Assembly (NCBI RefSeq): GCF_017377505.1
Contig: NZ_JAFREN010000003.1
Coordinates: 124,001 to 188,000 of the forward strand
DNA from: Enterococcus sp. DIV0212c
GTDB lineage: Bacteria; Bacillota; Bacilli; Lactobacillales; Enterococcaceae
Direction: 5' to 3'
Length of the DNA stretch: 64,000 nucleotides
Positions 1 to 7,706 of the stretch are shown one piece after another (the stretch's first letter is position 1; each line of letters begins with the position of its first letter). The notes beneath the pieces were generated by a model. It did not search any database. It was not told where the DNA came from and saw only the letters and a list, made by a program, of their open reading frames with translations. Made by a program: the position numbers and the translations under genes.

Positions 1-51
1 GGTATTATGTATCTAAACTAAAACCAACATCTTTTATGAACATATCCCACT

Positions 52-171
52 TTAATTTTTTAGAAGTTGTGTCGCATGATATTGCATTACACTTTCATTC
101 GGCGTATTAAAGTGATTTGTCCCAAAATTTCTTCCAGATACAGCAACGTTATCAATAGGGAATCTAGGTTA
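52..171 (-). pseudogene. Decayed coding remnant, C-terminal fragment
   Basis: On the minus strand an open stretch of about 39 codons ends at a TAA at 52-54 and is closed upstream by a stop at 172-174. The peptide (containing NVAVSGRNFGTNHF and then NTPNESVMQYHATQLL) has the composition of a real protein end, but there is no start codon or ribosome binding site. I do not recognise the family. The surrounding DNA is AT-rich and full of stops, so this is read as a decayed gene. Confidence 0.3.
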
Positions 172-177
172 CTATGT

Positions 178-327
178 TCATAAATCTTTAAATTCTGCTT
201 CTGTACATTTTATTAGATAGGACTTAACACTCATAGTCTGCTCTTCATCATCTAGCCTATCATATATTGCCTGGTCAACTTGTTCTTCCTCTACCACTGC
301 AATAGCAGCTCTTCTTAATTAACCCAT
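178..327 (-). pseudogene. Decayed small ORF with early stop
   Basis: An ATG at 325-327 is followed after two codons by TAA (319-321). The same frame then stays open for 46 codons to a TGA at 178-180. The peptide (RRAAIAVVEEEQVDQAIYD, then an acidic stretch and SYLIKCTEAEFKDL) looks protein-like and amphipathic. The likely story is a small gene inactivated by a nonsense mutation. The family is not recognised. Positions 328-620 show only AT-rich sequence with no supportable feature. Confidence 0.3.
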
Positions 328-668
328 AACGTTTGTGAATATAAAATTCTAATCATTCTTTTTCATCTCTCCCAAAAACCATCATTTTTAGTAAATAAAA
401 CATAACTCTCAATTATCTGCTAATCTACTATCTATCATTCTCTTTCTAGAATCTATGCTCAAATTAATGTACCAATAAACTACAATAAAACGTTAAATCC
501 TCTTGTAGACACAAAAAGTTACCCACAGAACAATACCAGAAAAACTGTTAATTTCTAATCTATCCCCATATATAATAAAAAACATGATAAACTATTATTG
601 TTAGTCTTTTTATACTTAGGGTGATAAATCAAAAGAAAAAGACAGCAAAAAAATTAAAGGAGTTTACT

Positions 669-1535
669 ATGGAAATTAAAGTAAGGGATCTAGTTATGCG
701 CTATGGTCGTGCAGAAGTTTTGAACATTCGTTCATTGGACTTTGAAAAAGGCACGTCATATGGATTAGTTGGTCACAATGGTGCTGGTAAAACAACGTTA
801 TTTAAATGTATGACAAATATCATTGCCAATTACCAAGGAGAAATTTTGATTGATGATACTTCTGTGAAACTGCACAATGAAGTGTTATTAAATGTGGGCA
901 TTGTTTTAGATGGTATGTCTGTCTATTCGAATCGTACAGGTTGGTTCAATATCCAGTATTTTTCTGGATTACGTGGTAATTTTGACGAAGAAAAAGCGAA
1001 AGAATTGGCAAGAGAGTTAGATTTATTTACTGTGTTGGACCAAAAAGTAAAAAGTTATTCTTATGGGATGCAGAAAAAATTGATTTTATTGATTGCGTTG
1101 ATGCATACACCAGAAGTCTTGATTTTAGACGAACCGTTTCGTGGGTTAGATATTGATACCGTAAAATGGTTTAAGAAGTATTTGAAGCAATTGACAGAAA
1201 AAGGATTAACATTAGTGATTTCCAGCCATGTCCAAAATGATTTAGAGGCATTATGTGATATCGTGTATGTGATCGACCGCGGCCGAATCTCAGAAACGAT
1301 CGATATCAATGCTGAAAAAGAAAAACAAATTCGCCGGATTGATACGACCAATAATGCTCGTCTAATAGAAATTTTAGATGAAGCCAATTATTATTATCAA
1401 ACAGATGATGAAGGCGGCGTCAAATTGGATATCTCCGATGAACGTTGGGCACTTATAAAACAACGTTTAACAGAGGAAACAATTGAAATTTCAGAGTTAT
1501 CTAAAGTGAAAATTTTAGATGAGAAATTGAATTAG
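669..1535 (+). CDS. ABC transporter ATP-binding protein
   Basis: ATPase subunit of an ABC-2 type export system, acting at the inner face of the membrane with the permease encoded 11 bp downstream. Seen: Walker A GHNGAGKTT near residue 37, a degenerate signature (SYGMQKK), Walker B LILDEP, and the switch histidine in ISSHV. After about residue 215 there is a charged C-terminal extension. The ATG at 669 was chosen because AAAGGAG lies 6 bp upstream; an upstream GTG at 621 has no ribosome binding site. Length 288 residues is normal for this class. The substrate is unknown; antimicrobial peptide or lipid export is possible. There is no adjacent regulator upstream. Confidence 0.85.
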   Translation: MEIKVRDLVMRYGRAEVLNIRSLDFEKGTSYGLVGHNGAGKTTLFKCMTNIIANYQGEILIDDTSVKLHNEVLLNVGIVLDGMSVYSNRTGWFNIQYFSGLRGNFDEEKAKELARELDLFTVLDQKVKSYSYGMQKKLILLIALMHTPEVLILDEPFRGLDIDTVKWFKKYLKQLTEKGLTLVISSHVQNDLEALCDIVYVIDRGRISETIDINAEKEKQIRRIDTTNNARLIEILDEANYYYQTDDEGGVKLDISDERWALIKQRLTEETIEISELSKVKILDEKLN

Positions 1536-1546
1536 GAGGGGCGAAA

Positions 1547-2308
1547 ATGACTGGAAAACTGATTTTTAAAATGGAGTTATTTAAATTTTTACGAGATAAA
1601 AGCTTTTTGATCACCGCTGGAGTGATTGGTGTTTTGAATATTGTTGTAACATTGCTTTCATTAAATTTAACATCAATGTTTTCAGATTCGTATTATGAAT
1701 CAACTGCTACAGCATCAATGATAGGGACAATCGTAATTGTTGGTGTGATTGTCTTTATTGGGAATATTATTTTTGCTTACGTTTACCCATTTCACATGAT
1801 TTCTATGGATTATAAGAATAATGTTATGGCCATGATGGTTGCTTCTGGTGTGAACCGACGAAAATTATTTTTTGCCAAGATTGGTGCTATTTTTATTTGT
1901 ACAATTGCATTGATGCTAATGATCGCATTGATTCCTACGATTTTATTCTTGATAAAATTAGTACAATTAGATGCTTGGGATGGTTTTGCGGAGGGGTTTA
2001 ATTCAGTATTTTATTATACAGATTTAAGCTTTGTGAAATTTATTTTTTCAGGATTACTTGGTTATTTAAATATGCTGATGGTGATTGCAACGGCTTGTAT
2101 CATCATGAAAGGCAAAAACCTTTCGTTTTTACTGTTTATGGGATTTAATATTCTTAGCAGTCTAGTCACTGGACTGTTGCAAACTTTGGCGTATTCATTT
2201 AATTTTAGTGAAACTGGAAGTTATATTTTCCAAATATTCTTGACCGTTCTTTCGATTGTTGTCTTTGGCTACATCTCTTTAAGAACACTAGAAAAACAAA
2301 ATTTATAA
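1547..2308 (+). CDS. ABC-2 type transporter permease
   Basis: Integral membrane partner of the preceding ATPase: 253 residues with about six hydrophobic segments (for example residues 19-40, 62-83, 105-130, 170-190, 192-215 and 225-245). The gene starts at ATG after a GGAGGGG ribosome binding site that overlaps the stop of the ATPase gene, so translation is probably coupled. A good hairpin terminator follows, which closes a two-gene operon. No substrate can be assigned from sequence. Confidence 0.8.
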   Translation: MTGKLIFKMELFKFLRDKSFLITAGVIGVLNIVVTLLSLNLTSMFSDSYYESTATASMIGTIVIVGVIVFIGNIIFAYVYPFHMISMDYKNNVMAMMVASGVNRRKLFFAKIGAIFICTIALMLMIALIPTILFLIKLVQLDAWDGFAEGFNSVFYYTDLSFVKFIFSGLLGYLNMLMVIATACIIMKGKNLSFLLFMGFNILSSLVTGLLQTLAYSFNFSETGSYIFQIFLTVLSIVVFGYISLRTLEKQNL

Positions 2309-2319
2309 AAGCAATTTAC

Positions 2320-2359
2320 AGATAAAGTTGGGTGCGATATTCCAGCTTTATCTTTTTTT
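2320..2359 (+). terminator. Rho-independent terminator after ABC operon
   Basis: A 12-bp stem (AGATAAAGTTGG pairing with CCAGCTTTATCT, one G-U) with a short loop is followed by a run of seven T. Confidence 0.8.
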
Positions 2360-2441
2360 ATTTGATGATAGGATCATTGATTCTCTAAATGCCGATTAAC
2401 TGGTACAATAAAAGTAATTAAGAAATTAAAGGTGCAGACAA

Positions 2442-2984
2442 ATGACAGGATCATTGATTACGAAAAAGAAAATTGCAAAGGTCTTTAAAAAACTGGTTGC
2501 AGAGATCGGCTTTGAAAAAGTGACGATCGCAAAAATCATGCAGGAAAGCAAGATGCGTCGCCAAACATTTTATGATTATTTTCAGGATAAATATGAACTG
2601 GCTGATTGGATTTTTCAACAAGAGGCAATTGAAAAGATTGAAGACAATCTAGCTTATGAAGGTTGGCAGGTTATTGTAGAAAACTTATTTGTCTATTTTG
2701 AGGAAAATCAGATTTTTTACCGAAAGATTCTTCTTTTTGAGGGGCAAAATTCGTTTCAAGAGTATTATACTCAGCATCTAAAATTATTGATCAGTCAAGT
2801 TCTTGTGGTTAAACAAAAACCAGATACTCTTGAAGAATCTGATCGTTTATTTTTAGAAGAATTTTATGCGAATGCATTTGTTTCTTTAACGACAAAATGG
2901 ATCATTGAAGGATGTAAGGTCGATTCGCATCAATTTGCAGAGCAAATGAAAATAGCCTTTTTAATGGCTTTTGAAGAAAAATAA
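2442..2984 (+). CDS. dhaS: TetR-family regulator of the dha genes (DhaS-like)
   Basis: A 180-residue TetR-type DNA-binding protein. The N-terminal helix-turn-helix spans about residues 8-55 (KVTIAKIMQESKMRRQTFYDY), followed by an all-helical ligand/partner domain. Its place beside a DhaK paralogue (dhaQ) and dhaKLM matches the Lactococcus lactis arrangement, where DhaS is an unusual TetR-family activator that works with DhaQ bound to dihydroxyacetone. The matching operator is present at 4136-4157. Assignment as DhaS rests on this context plus the DhaS-like length. The gene is convergent with dhaQ and shares its terminator. Confidence 0.8.
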   Translation: MTGSLITKKKIAKVFKKLVAEIGFEKVTIAKIMQESKMRRQTFYDYFQDKYELADWIFQQEAIEKIEDNLAYEGWQVIVENLFVYFEENQIFYRKILLFEGQNSFQEYYTQHLKLLISQVLVVKQKPDTLEESDRLFLEEFYANAFVSLTTKWIIEGCKVDSHQFAEQMKIAFLMAFEEK

Positions 2985-3031
2985 TGAGCAATATGTGTAA
3001 GTGAGGGTTACACGATTGCTCATTATTTTTT
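2983..3031. terminator. Bidirectional terminator between dhaS and dhaQ
   Basis: A long stem (AATGAGCAAT continuing into GTGTAA, pairing with TTACACGATTGCTCATT) has T runs on both strands. It overlaps the dhaS stop and lies just beyond the dhaQ stop, so it serves both convergent genes. Confidence 0.8.
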
Positions 3032-3050
3032 GCTATTTCATATTATTTTT

Positions 3051-4043
3051 TCATTTCCACCCAAAGGCATCGGTTGGGGCATTAAGATATTCCAGCCACT
3101 TTTCTTCTTTGATTGTTAACAATGTTAGCGAAAGTCCATTAGTATTATAAGCAGTTAGAAAATTCCCCATTCGTTTGTAAACCACTTCGATATCTTCAAT
3201 ATCTAATAATTGTTGGACATCATTCATAAAAATACCAAGTTCAAGTAGGGGAAGCCCACCTAAACCGTTTACTAAGACAGCAGCTTGCTTCAGGGTTTTA
3301 CGGTCGTATTGCTGTTTTAATTTATTGACAAGTTCTATTGCGATTCGCTCAGAAGACTGCATTGTTTCGATGCGGTAGCCAGGCTCTCCATGAATGCCGA
3401 TTCCAAAGTACATTTCATCTTCTGCTAATTCATATTGCTGAGGAATGATGCCAATAGGAGAAGCGGGAGAAAAAGCAACACCCAACGTTTTAATTAAAGG
3501 AATCAGTTGTTCACCCAACGCTTGGAGTTCATTCAACGATTTTCCTTCTGAAGCAGCGGCGCCAAGTATCTTATGAACAAAAACTGTACCAGCCACTCCG
3601 CGACGTCTTTTTTTGAATGTGCCGCTTTCGATAGAGCAATCATCGTCTACGATCACATGAGCAACGGACAAACCTTTTGCTATGGCTAAACGTTCTGCTT
3701 CGAGAAAGCTTGCTAAATCCTTTTCAAAGTTCTTGATAATCAATAAGGTGCCGCATCCGTTGTATGTTTGTTCGATGGCTTGAAGAATTTCAGCACTGGC
3801 CGGTGGTTCAAAAATAGCGCCCATTACGGCACAATCCAACATATTTTCACCAATATAACCGACATGCGCTGGTTCATGACCGCAACCACCACCACTGATC
3901 AGAACTACTTTATTATCAGTAATTGATTTTTTTGTGACGATACCTGTTTTTGTTTGCCAGTTTAGTTTATCGTTATATGTATACGCAAGTCCGGCCAGCA
4001 ATTGTTGGCGAATCTGTCTATTAGAATTGATCAATTGTTTCAT
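3051..4043 (-). CDS. dhaQ: DhaK paralogue, DhaQ-type coactivator
   Basis: A 330-residue DhaK-fold protein. It keeps the substrate-binding histidine in GIHGEPG (about residue 219). Two catalytic surroundings differ from the true kinase next door: GGGCGHEP instead of GGGSGHEP, and KNFEKD instead of the KNYSGD that carries the catalytic aspartate. In L. lactis, DhaQ is a paralogue that senses dihydroxyacetone and, with DhaS, switches on the dha operon. The solitary gene here, divergent from dhaKLM across the operator, fits that role. The start is an ATG after AAAAGGAG. A second active DhaK subunit is the alternative, but there is no DhaL next to it. Confidence 0.8.
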   Translation of the reverse strand: MKQLINSNRQIRQQLLAGLAYTYNDKLNWQTKTGIVTKKSITDNKVVLISGGGCGHEPAHVGYIGENMLDCAVMGAIFEPPASAEILQAIEQTYNGCGTLLIIKNFEKDLASFLEAERLAIAKGLSVAHVIVDDDCSIESGTFKKRRRGVAGTVFVHKILGAAASEGKSLNELQALGEQLIPLIKTLGVAFSPASPIGIIPQQYELAEDEMYFGIGIHGEPGYRIETMQSSERIAIELVNKLKQQYDRKTLKQAAVLVNGLGGLPLLELGIFMNDVQQLLDIEDIEVVYKRMGNFLTAYNTNGLSLTLLTIKEEKWLEYLNAPTDAFGWK

Positions 4044-4078
4044 TGAGCCTCTGCTCCTTTTCAGTAATATCTGTTTCT

Positions 4079-4084
4079 ATTATA
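4079..4084 (-). promoter_or_regulatory. Putative -10 box of dhaQ
   Basis: A perfect TATAAT on the minus strand, 36 bp upstream of the dhaQ start. No good -35 box lies 16-18 bp further up, which would suit an activator-dependent promoter; the DhaS operator lies about 50 bp upstream of this -10. Confidence 0.5.
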
Positions 4085-4135
4085 CGCTGTCTTCTTGGTG
4101 AAAACTATAGTTTGAGAAAAGAACAAAATGAAAGC

Positions 4136-4157
4136 GGACACATAAACTAGTTTGTCC
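4136..4157. promoter_or_regulatory. DhaS operator
   Basis: The sequence reads GGACACAT, six bases, then GTTTGTCC. The operator I recall for L. lactis DhaS is GGACACAT-N6-ATTTGTCC, so this differs at one base. It ends one base before the -35 hexamer of the dhaK promoter, a position that suits an activator contacting RNA polymerase rather than a roadblock repressor. It lies between divergent dhaQ and dhaK, so it could serve both. Confidence 0.8.
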
Positions 4158-4158
4158 G

Positions 4159-4187
4159 TTGCAACTTTTTTTATAAGCGAGTATTGT
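4159..4187 (+). promoter_or_regulatory. dhaKLM-gldA promoter
   Basis: TTGCAA, a 17-bp spacer, then TATTGT. The -10 is poor, consistent with dependence on DhaS bound immediately upstream. A half cre-like sequence (ATGAAAGCG) overlaps the left edge of the operator, but its second half does not match. Confidence 0.65.
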
Positions 4188-4254
4188 AAACGTATACAAA
4201 AGGTAAAAGCTTATCGAGCTCGTCCAACTTCGGCAGAAAACAGGAGGGAATATC

Positions 4255-5238
4255 ATGAAAAAAATTATCAATCAGGCACAAAATGTCGTTCCAGAAATGG
4301 TTCAAGGATTTGTTCGTGCTCATCATGAAAAAATCCAGCAAGTACCAGAAACGTTTGTACTAAAACAAAAAGAAATTGGTAAACAAGTTGCTTTGATCAG
4401 CGGTGGTGGTAGCGGACATGAACCTGCTCATGCTGGTTTTGTTGGATCAGGTATGCTCCAAGCTGCTGTTTGCGGACAAGTTTTTACATCCCCAACCCCA
4501 GATCAAATTTTTGAAGGAATCAAAGCGGTTGATCAAGGACAAGGCGTTGTGATGGTCGTGAAAAATTATTCTGGTGATATCATGAATTTTGATATGGCGA
4601 AAGATTTAGCAGAGATGGAAGATATCAAAGTTGGAACAGTTGTTGTAGATGATGATATTGCGGTTGAAGATAGTACGTATACCCAAGGAAAACGCGGTGT
4701 GGCTGGTACGATTTTGGTTCATAAGATTCTTGGCGCCGCTGCACGTAAAGGAGCAACGGTGGAAGAATTAGTTGCTTTAGGGGAAAAAGTTGTTGAGAAT
4801 TTAAAAACGATTGGTGTAGCTTTAACGGGTGCGACCGTTCCGGAAGTAGGCAAACCAGGTTTTGTTTTAGGGGATGATGAGATTGAGTTTGGTGTAGGTA
4901 TTCACGGAGAGCCTGGCTATAAACGAGAAAAAATCAAACCGTCTAAAGAGATGGCTGAAGAATTGATTTCTAAACTAAAAGCGGCATTTCAATGGAGCAA
5001 AGGTGACAAGTTTGCTATTTTAGTCAACGGGTTAGGTGGCACACCTTTGATGGAACAATATATTTTTTATGATGATGCAATGCGTTTGTTGGATGCAGAA
5101 GGTATAGAAGTTTCATTTTCAAAAGTAGGTAATTATATGACATCTTTGGAAATGGCGGGGATTTCTGTAACATTGCTGAAAGTGGAAGAAGATTGGATAG
5201 AAGCGCTGAATGAAGTGGTTGATACAGTGGCTTGGTAA
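4255..5238 (+). CDS. dhaK: PTS-dependent dihydroxyacetone kinase, subunit DhaK
   Basis: Substrate-binding subunit of the phosphoenolpyruvate-dependent dihydroxyacetone kinase (dihydroxyacetone to dihydroxyacetone phosphate). 327 residues, normal length. Seen: GGGSGHEPAH near residue 48, KNYSGD (catalytic aspartate) near residue 105, and GIHGEPG with the histidine that forms the covalent hemiaminal with substrate. ATG follows AGGAGG. First gene of dhaK-dhaL-dhaM-gldA, controlled by the DhaS operator upstream. The product acts in the cytosol with DhaL and phospho-DhaM. Confidence 0.95.
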   Translation: MKKIINQAQNVVPEMVQGFVRAHHEKIQQVPETFVLKQKEIGKQVALISGGGSGHEPAHAGFVGSGMLQAAVCGQVFTSPTPDQIFEGIKAVDQGQGVVMVVKNYSGDIMNFDMAKDLAEMEDIKVGTVVVDDDIAVEDSTYTQGKRGVAGTILVHKILGAAARKGATVEELVALGEKVVENLKTIGVALTGATVPEVGKPGFVLGDDEIEFGVGIHGEPGYKREKIKPSKEMAEELISKLKAAFQWSKGDKFAILVNGLGGTPLMEQYIFYDDAMRLLDAEGIEVSFSKVGNYMTSLEMAGISVTLLKVEEDWIEALNEVVDTVAW

Positions 5239-5273
5239 TGGCTGATATAGTTTGAAAAACGGAGGGGACTTTA

Positions 5274-5861
5274 ATGTTTACTGTAGATAATTTAAAGAAA
5301 ACACTAGACTTATTCAAAGAAAAAATCGACAAAAATAAAGACTATTTGAGTGAATTGGATACGCCGATCGGTGATGGCGATCATGGGAATAACATGGCTC
5401 GAGGAATGGAAGCTGTGAGTGAAAGTTTGCAGAGTAAAGATCCTGAAACGGTACAAGATATTTTCAAATTGACTGCAATGGCTTTGATCAGTAAAGTAGG
5501 CGGCGCTTCGGGTCCGCTTTATGGAACAGCGATGATGGAGATGGCTAAAGCTTCGGCTACAACTTCAGAGGTGTTACCGATTTTAGAAGCTGGTTTGGCG
5601 GGGATCGAAAAACGTGGAAATAGTCAGCCTGGTGAAAAAACAATGTTGGATGAATGGGCCCCAGCAATTGATGCAATCAAAAATAGCAAATTAACAGAAG
5701 CATTACTCGAATCCGCTGTAGAAGCAACAAAAGATATCGCGGCAACGAAAGGGCGTGCCTCTTATGTAGGTGAACGTTCGATCGGTCATATTGATCCTGG
5801 TGCAATGTCTAGCATGTATTTCTTTCAATCATTAATGGAAGCAGGTGTATTCGATGAGTAA
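5274..5861 (+). CDS. dhaL: Dihydroxyacetone kinase subunit DhaL
   Basis: ADP/ATP-binding subunit that carries phosphate from DhaM to the substrate held in DhaK. 195 residues. The Mg-ADP binding motif DTPIGDGDHGNN lies near residue 28 and the glycine-rich GGASGPLYG near residue 78. A strong GGAGGGG ribosome binding site precedes the ATG. The last codons overlap the start of dhaM by 8 bp, so the two are translationally coupled. Confidence 0.95.
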   Translation: MFTVDNLKKTLDLFKEKIDKNKDYLSELDTPIGDGDHGNNMARGMEAVSESLQSKDPETVQDIFKLTAMALISKVGGASGPLYGTAMMEMAKASATTSEVLPILEAGLAGIEKRGNSQPGEKTMLDEWAPAIDAIKNSKLTEALLESAVEATKDIAATKGRASYVGERSIGHIDPGAMSSMYFFQSLMEAGVFDE

Positions 5862-6222
5862 TGGTGTAGTGATTGTGTCACATGTCAAAGAAATCGGCGA
5901 AGGGGTCGATCGTCTAATCAAAGAAGTGGCAAAAGATGTACCAATAACTGTTGCAGCAGGACTGGAACAAGGAGAAGTCGGAACGTCATTTGAAAAAATC
6001 ATGGATGCTTTTGAGAAAAATCCAGCAGAGACTTTACTAGCATTTTATGATTTGGGTAGTGCGAAAATGAATTTGGAAATGGCTATGGATATGACGGAAA
6101 AAGAAGTGTTACTGTTTGATACGGCTTTAGTAGAAAGCGCTTATACGGCAGCAGCTTTACTGCAAGTAGATACACCGATTGAAACCATAAAGGAGCAATT
6201 AGCCCCTTTAAAAATAAAATAA
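5854..6222 (+). CDS. dhaM: Dihydroxyacetone kinase phosphotransfer subunit DhaM
   Basis: Single-domain EIIA-Man-like phosphocarrier, 122 residues, of the Gram-positive type (the E. coli protein has extra HPr and EI domains that are absent here). The phosphorylated histidine is in VSHVKEIGEG near residue 9. It receives phosphate from HPr, linking the kinase to the general PTS. The ATG at 5854 starts the protein at MSNGVV; an in-frame GTG nine bases earlier is less likely. Confidence 0.93.
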   Translation: MSNGVVIVSHVKEIGEGVDRLIKEVAKDVPITVAAGLEQGEVGTSFEKIMDAFEKNPAETLLAFYDLGSAKMNLEMAMDMTEKEVLLFDTALVESAYTAAALLQVDTPIETIKEQLAPLKIK

Positions 6223-6240
6223 GAATAGGAGTTTGTAAAC

Positions 6241-7371
6241 ATGAGAAAAGCATTTATCAGTCCAACGAAATACGTTCAAGGTGAAGATGAATTATTGAAT
6301 TTAGGTTATTTTGTCACAACATTTGGGAAAAAAGCATTATTGATTGCACACGCAGATGATGTGAATCGAGTAAAAGACAAACTAGATAAAACTGCTGCAA
6401 CTTTTGATATTTCTTTTGTAGAAAGTAATTTCCATGGAGAAGCATCACGAGTGGAAGTAGCTCGTCTGCAAAAAGTAGCCAAAGAAAATAATTGTGATTG
6501 TGTGATTGGTCTTGGCGGCGGTAAAGCAATCGATACAGCAAAATGTGTAGCCGAAGGTCATAACCTGATCATTGTACCAACGATCGTTGCGACAGATGCC
6601 CCAACGAGCCATTCAGCAGTTTTGTATACAGAAGACGGTCAATTTGATGATTATGCTTATTTCGTTCAAAGTCCAAGCGTGGTTTTAATTGATACAGTGG
6701 TTATTGCCAATGCGCCAACACGTTTCTTAGTTTCTGGGATGGGTGATGCGTTATCAACTTATTTTGAAGCAAGAGCGACGCATAATTCTTATTCCAACGT
6801 CAATGCTGGCTTGCCTTGTGGCGCGCGTGAAGGAGTCTGTCCACCAGCGAAAGGCACAAATACTGCGTTAGCATTAGCTAAATTATGTTATGAAACGATT
6901 TTAGAAGATGGGTTAAAAGCCAAAGAAGCCTCAGATAATAATGTAGTAACACCAGCATTGGAAAATATCATTGAAGCCAATATCTTACTTTCAGGTTTAG
7001 GTTTTGAAAGTGCGGGACTAGCTGCGATTCATGCGATCCACGACGGCTTGACTGTTTTACATGATGCACATGGAGCAACACATGGTGAAAAAGTTGCTTT
7101 TAGTACGATTTGCCAGTTAGTTTTAGAAAATGCACCAAAAGCGGAGTTGTATGAAGTGTTAGATTTTGCTTTATCGATTGGGTTACCCGTTTGTTTAGCA
7201 GATTTAGGGGTGAAAGAAATTTCGGATGCAGAGCTTACAGAAGTCGCTGAGAAATCTTGTATTCCAGAAGAATCAATTCACTCAATGCCGTTTCCGATTA
7301 CGATAGATCAAGTGAAAGCAGCAATTATTGTAGCTGATAAAATTGGTCAGGAATATAAAAATAAGAAATAA
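6241..7371 (+). CDS. gldA: Glycerol dehydrogenase (NAD-dependent)
   Basis: Iron/zinc-type alcohol dehydrogenase family member, 376 residues, converting glycerol to dihydroxyacetone. NAD-binding GGGKAIDTAK lies near residue 92. Candidate metal ligands are D169 in GMGDALSTYFEA, H264 in HAIHDG and H281 in GATHGE. Its place directly after dhaKLM gives a complete oxidative glycerol route: glycerol to dihydroxyacetone to dihydroxyacetone phosphate. A cysteine-containing insert (PCGAREGVCPPAKG, about residues 192-205) stands out. Ribosome binding site AATAGGAG. The operon ends at the strong terminator at 7473. Confidence 0.93.
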   Translation: MRKAFISPTKYVQGEDELLNLGYFVTTFGKKALLIAHADDVNRVKDKLDKTAATFDISFVESNFHGEASRVEVARLQKVAKENNCDCVIGLGGGKAIDTAKCVAEGHNLIIVPTIVATDAPTSHSAVLYTEDGQFDDYAYFVQSPSVVLIDTVVIANAPTRFLVSGMGDALSTYFEARATHNSYSNVNAGLPCGAREGVCPPAKGTNTALALAKLCYETILEDGLKAKEASDNNVVTPALENIIEANILLSGLGFESAGLAAIHAIHDGLTVLHDAHGATHGEKVAFSTICQLVLENAPKAELYEVLDFALSIGLPVCLADLGVKEISDAELTEVAEKSCIPEESIHSMPFPITIDQVKAAIIVADKIGQEYKNKK

Positions 7372-7404
7372 TGCTATAAACACGTGACTGGGACAAAATT
7401 TATT

Positions 7405-7530
7405 CGAGTTGTATTAACGTTATCCAAAATTCGAATAAATGGGTTAGAAAAGTCAGGAGTTTCAGCAATTTACTAAAAACCCCGCAATGCGCTTTATGCA
7501 TTGTGGGGTTTTTAGTCCAATTGCTTGATT
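7405..7530 (+). repeat. Dispersed intergenic repeat, copy A (contains a terminator)
   Basis: About 120 bp closely related to 12241-12360 on the opposite strand. Shared parts in order: TTAACGTTA, CCAAA, AATAAA, AAAAGTCAGG, GGCAATTT/AGCAATTT, a CTAAAAAC hairpin with loop sequence and then TTTTTAGTCCAATTGCT. This suggests a mobile or repeated non-coding element that doubles as a transcription terminator. Confidence 0.6.
7473..7515. terminator. Terminator after gldA
   Basis: An 18-bp stem (CTAAAAACCCCGCAATGC pairing with GCATTGTGGGGTTTTTAG) with a 7-nt loop. The T run is within the 3-prime arm. It closes the dha operon and is part of the dispersed repeat. Confidence 0.85.
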
Positions 7531-7604
7531 CCAAATGATTTTTTAATAACCTCATTTTGTTGTTAAAAAATCAAATACAAGAGCCAAACTGGAAAAAAAA
7601 CGCG

Positions 7605-7652
7605 TTATACGCTAACATATAAAAGAAAACGTATTGAGAAATTAGCGTATAA
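7605..7652. promoter_or_regulatory. Long-spaced inverted repeat upstream of mprF
   Basis: TTATACGCTAA at 7605-7615 is repeated perfectly in inverse orientation at 7642-7652, with 26 bp between. The right arm contains a TATAAA -10 candidate about 55 bp upstream of mprF. It could be two operator half-sites or an mRNA hairpin. There is no T tract, so it is not a terminator. Confidence 0.4.
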
Positions 7653-7706
7653 AATTGAGCATTTGACTATTTTCTTTATCTGTAGCAATAGAAAGGCGGT
7701 GAGCAG

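Noticed and set aside
4128..4141. cre site overlapping the DhaS operator
   Set aside because: Only the first half (ATGAAAGCG) fits the consensus; the second half does not.
4080..4271. 63-codon minus-strand ORF over the dhaQ-dhaK intergenic region
   Set aside because: It covers the DhaS operator and both promoters and has no ribosome site; regulatory DNA explains it.
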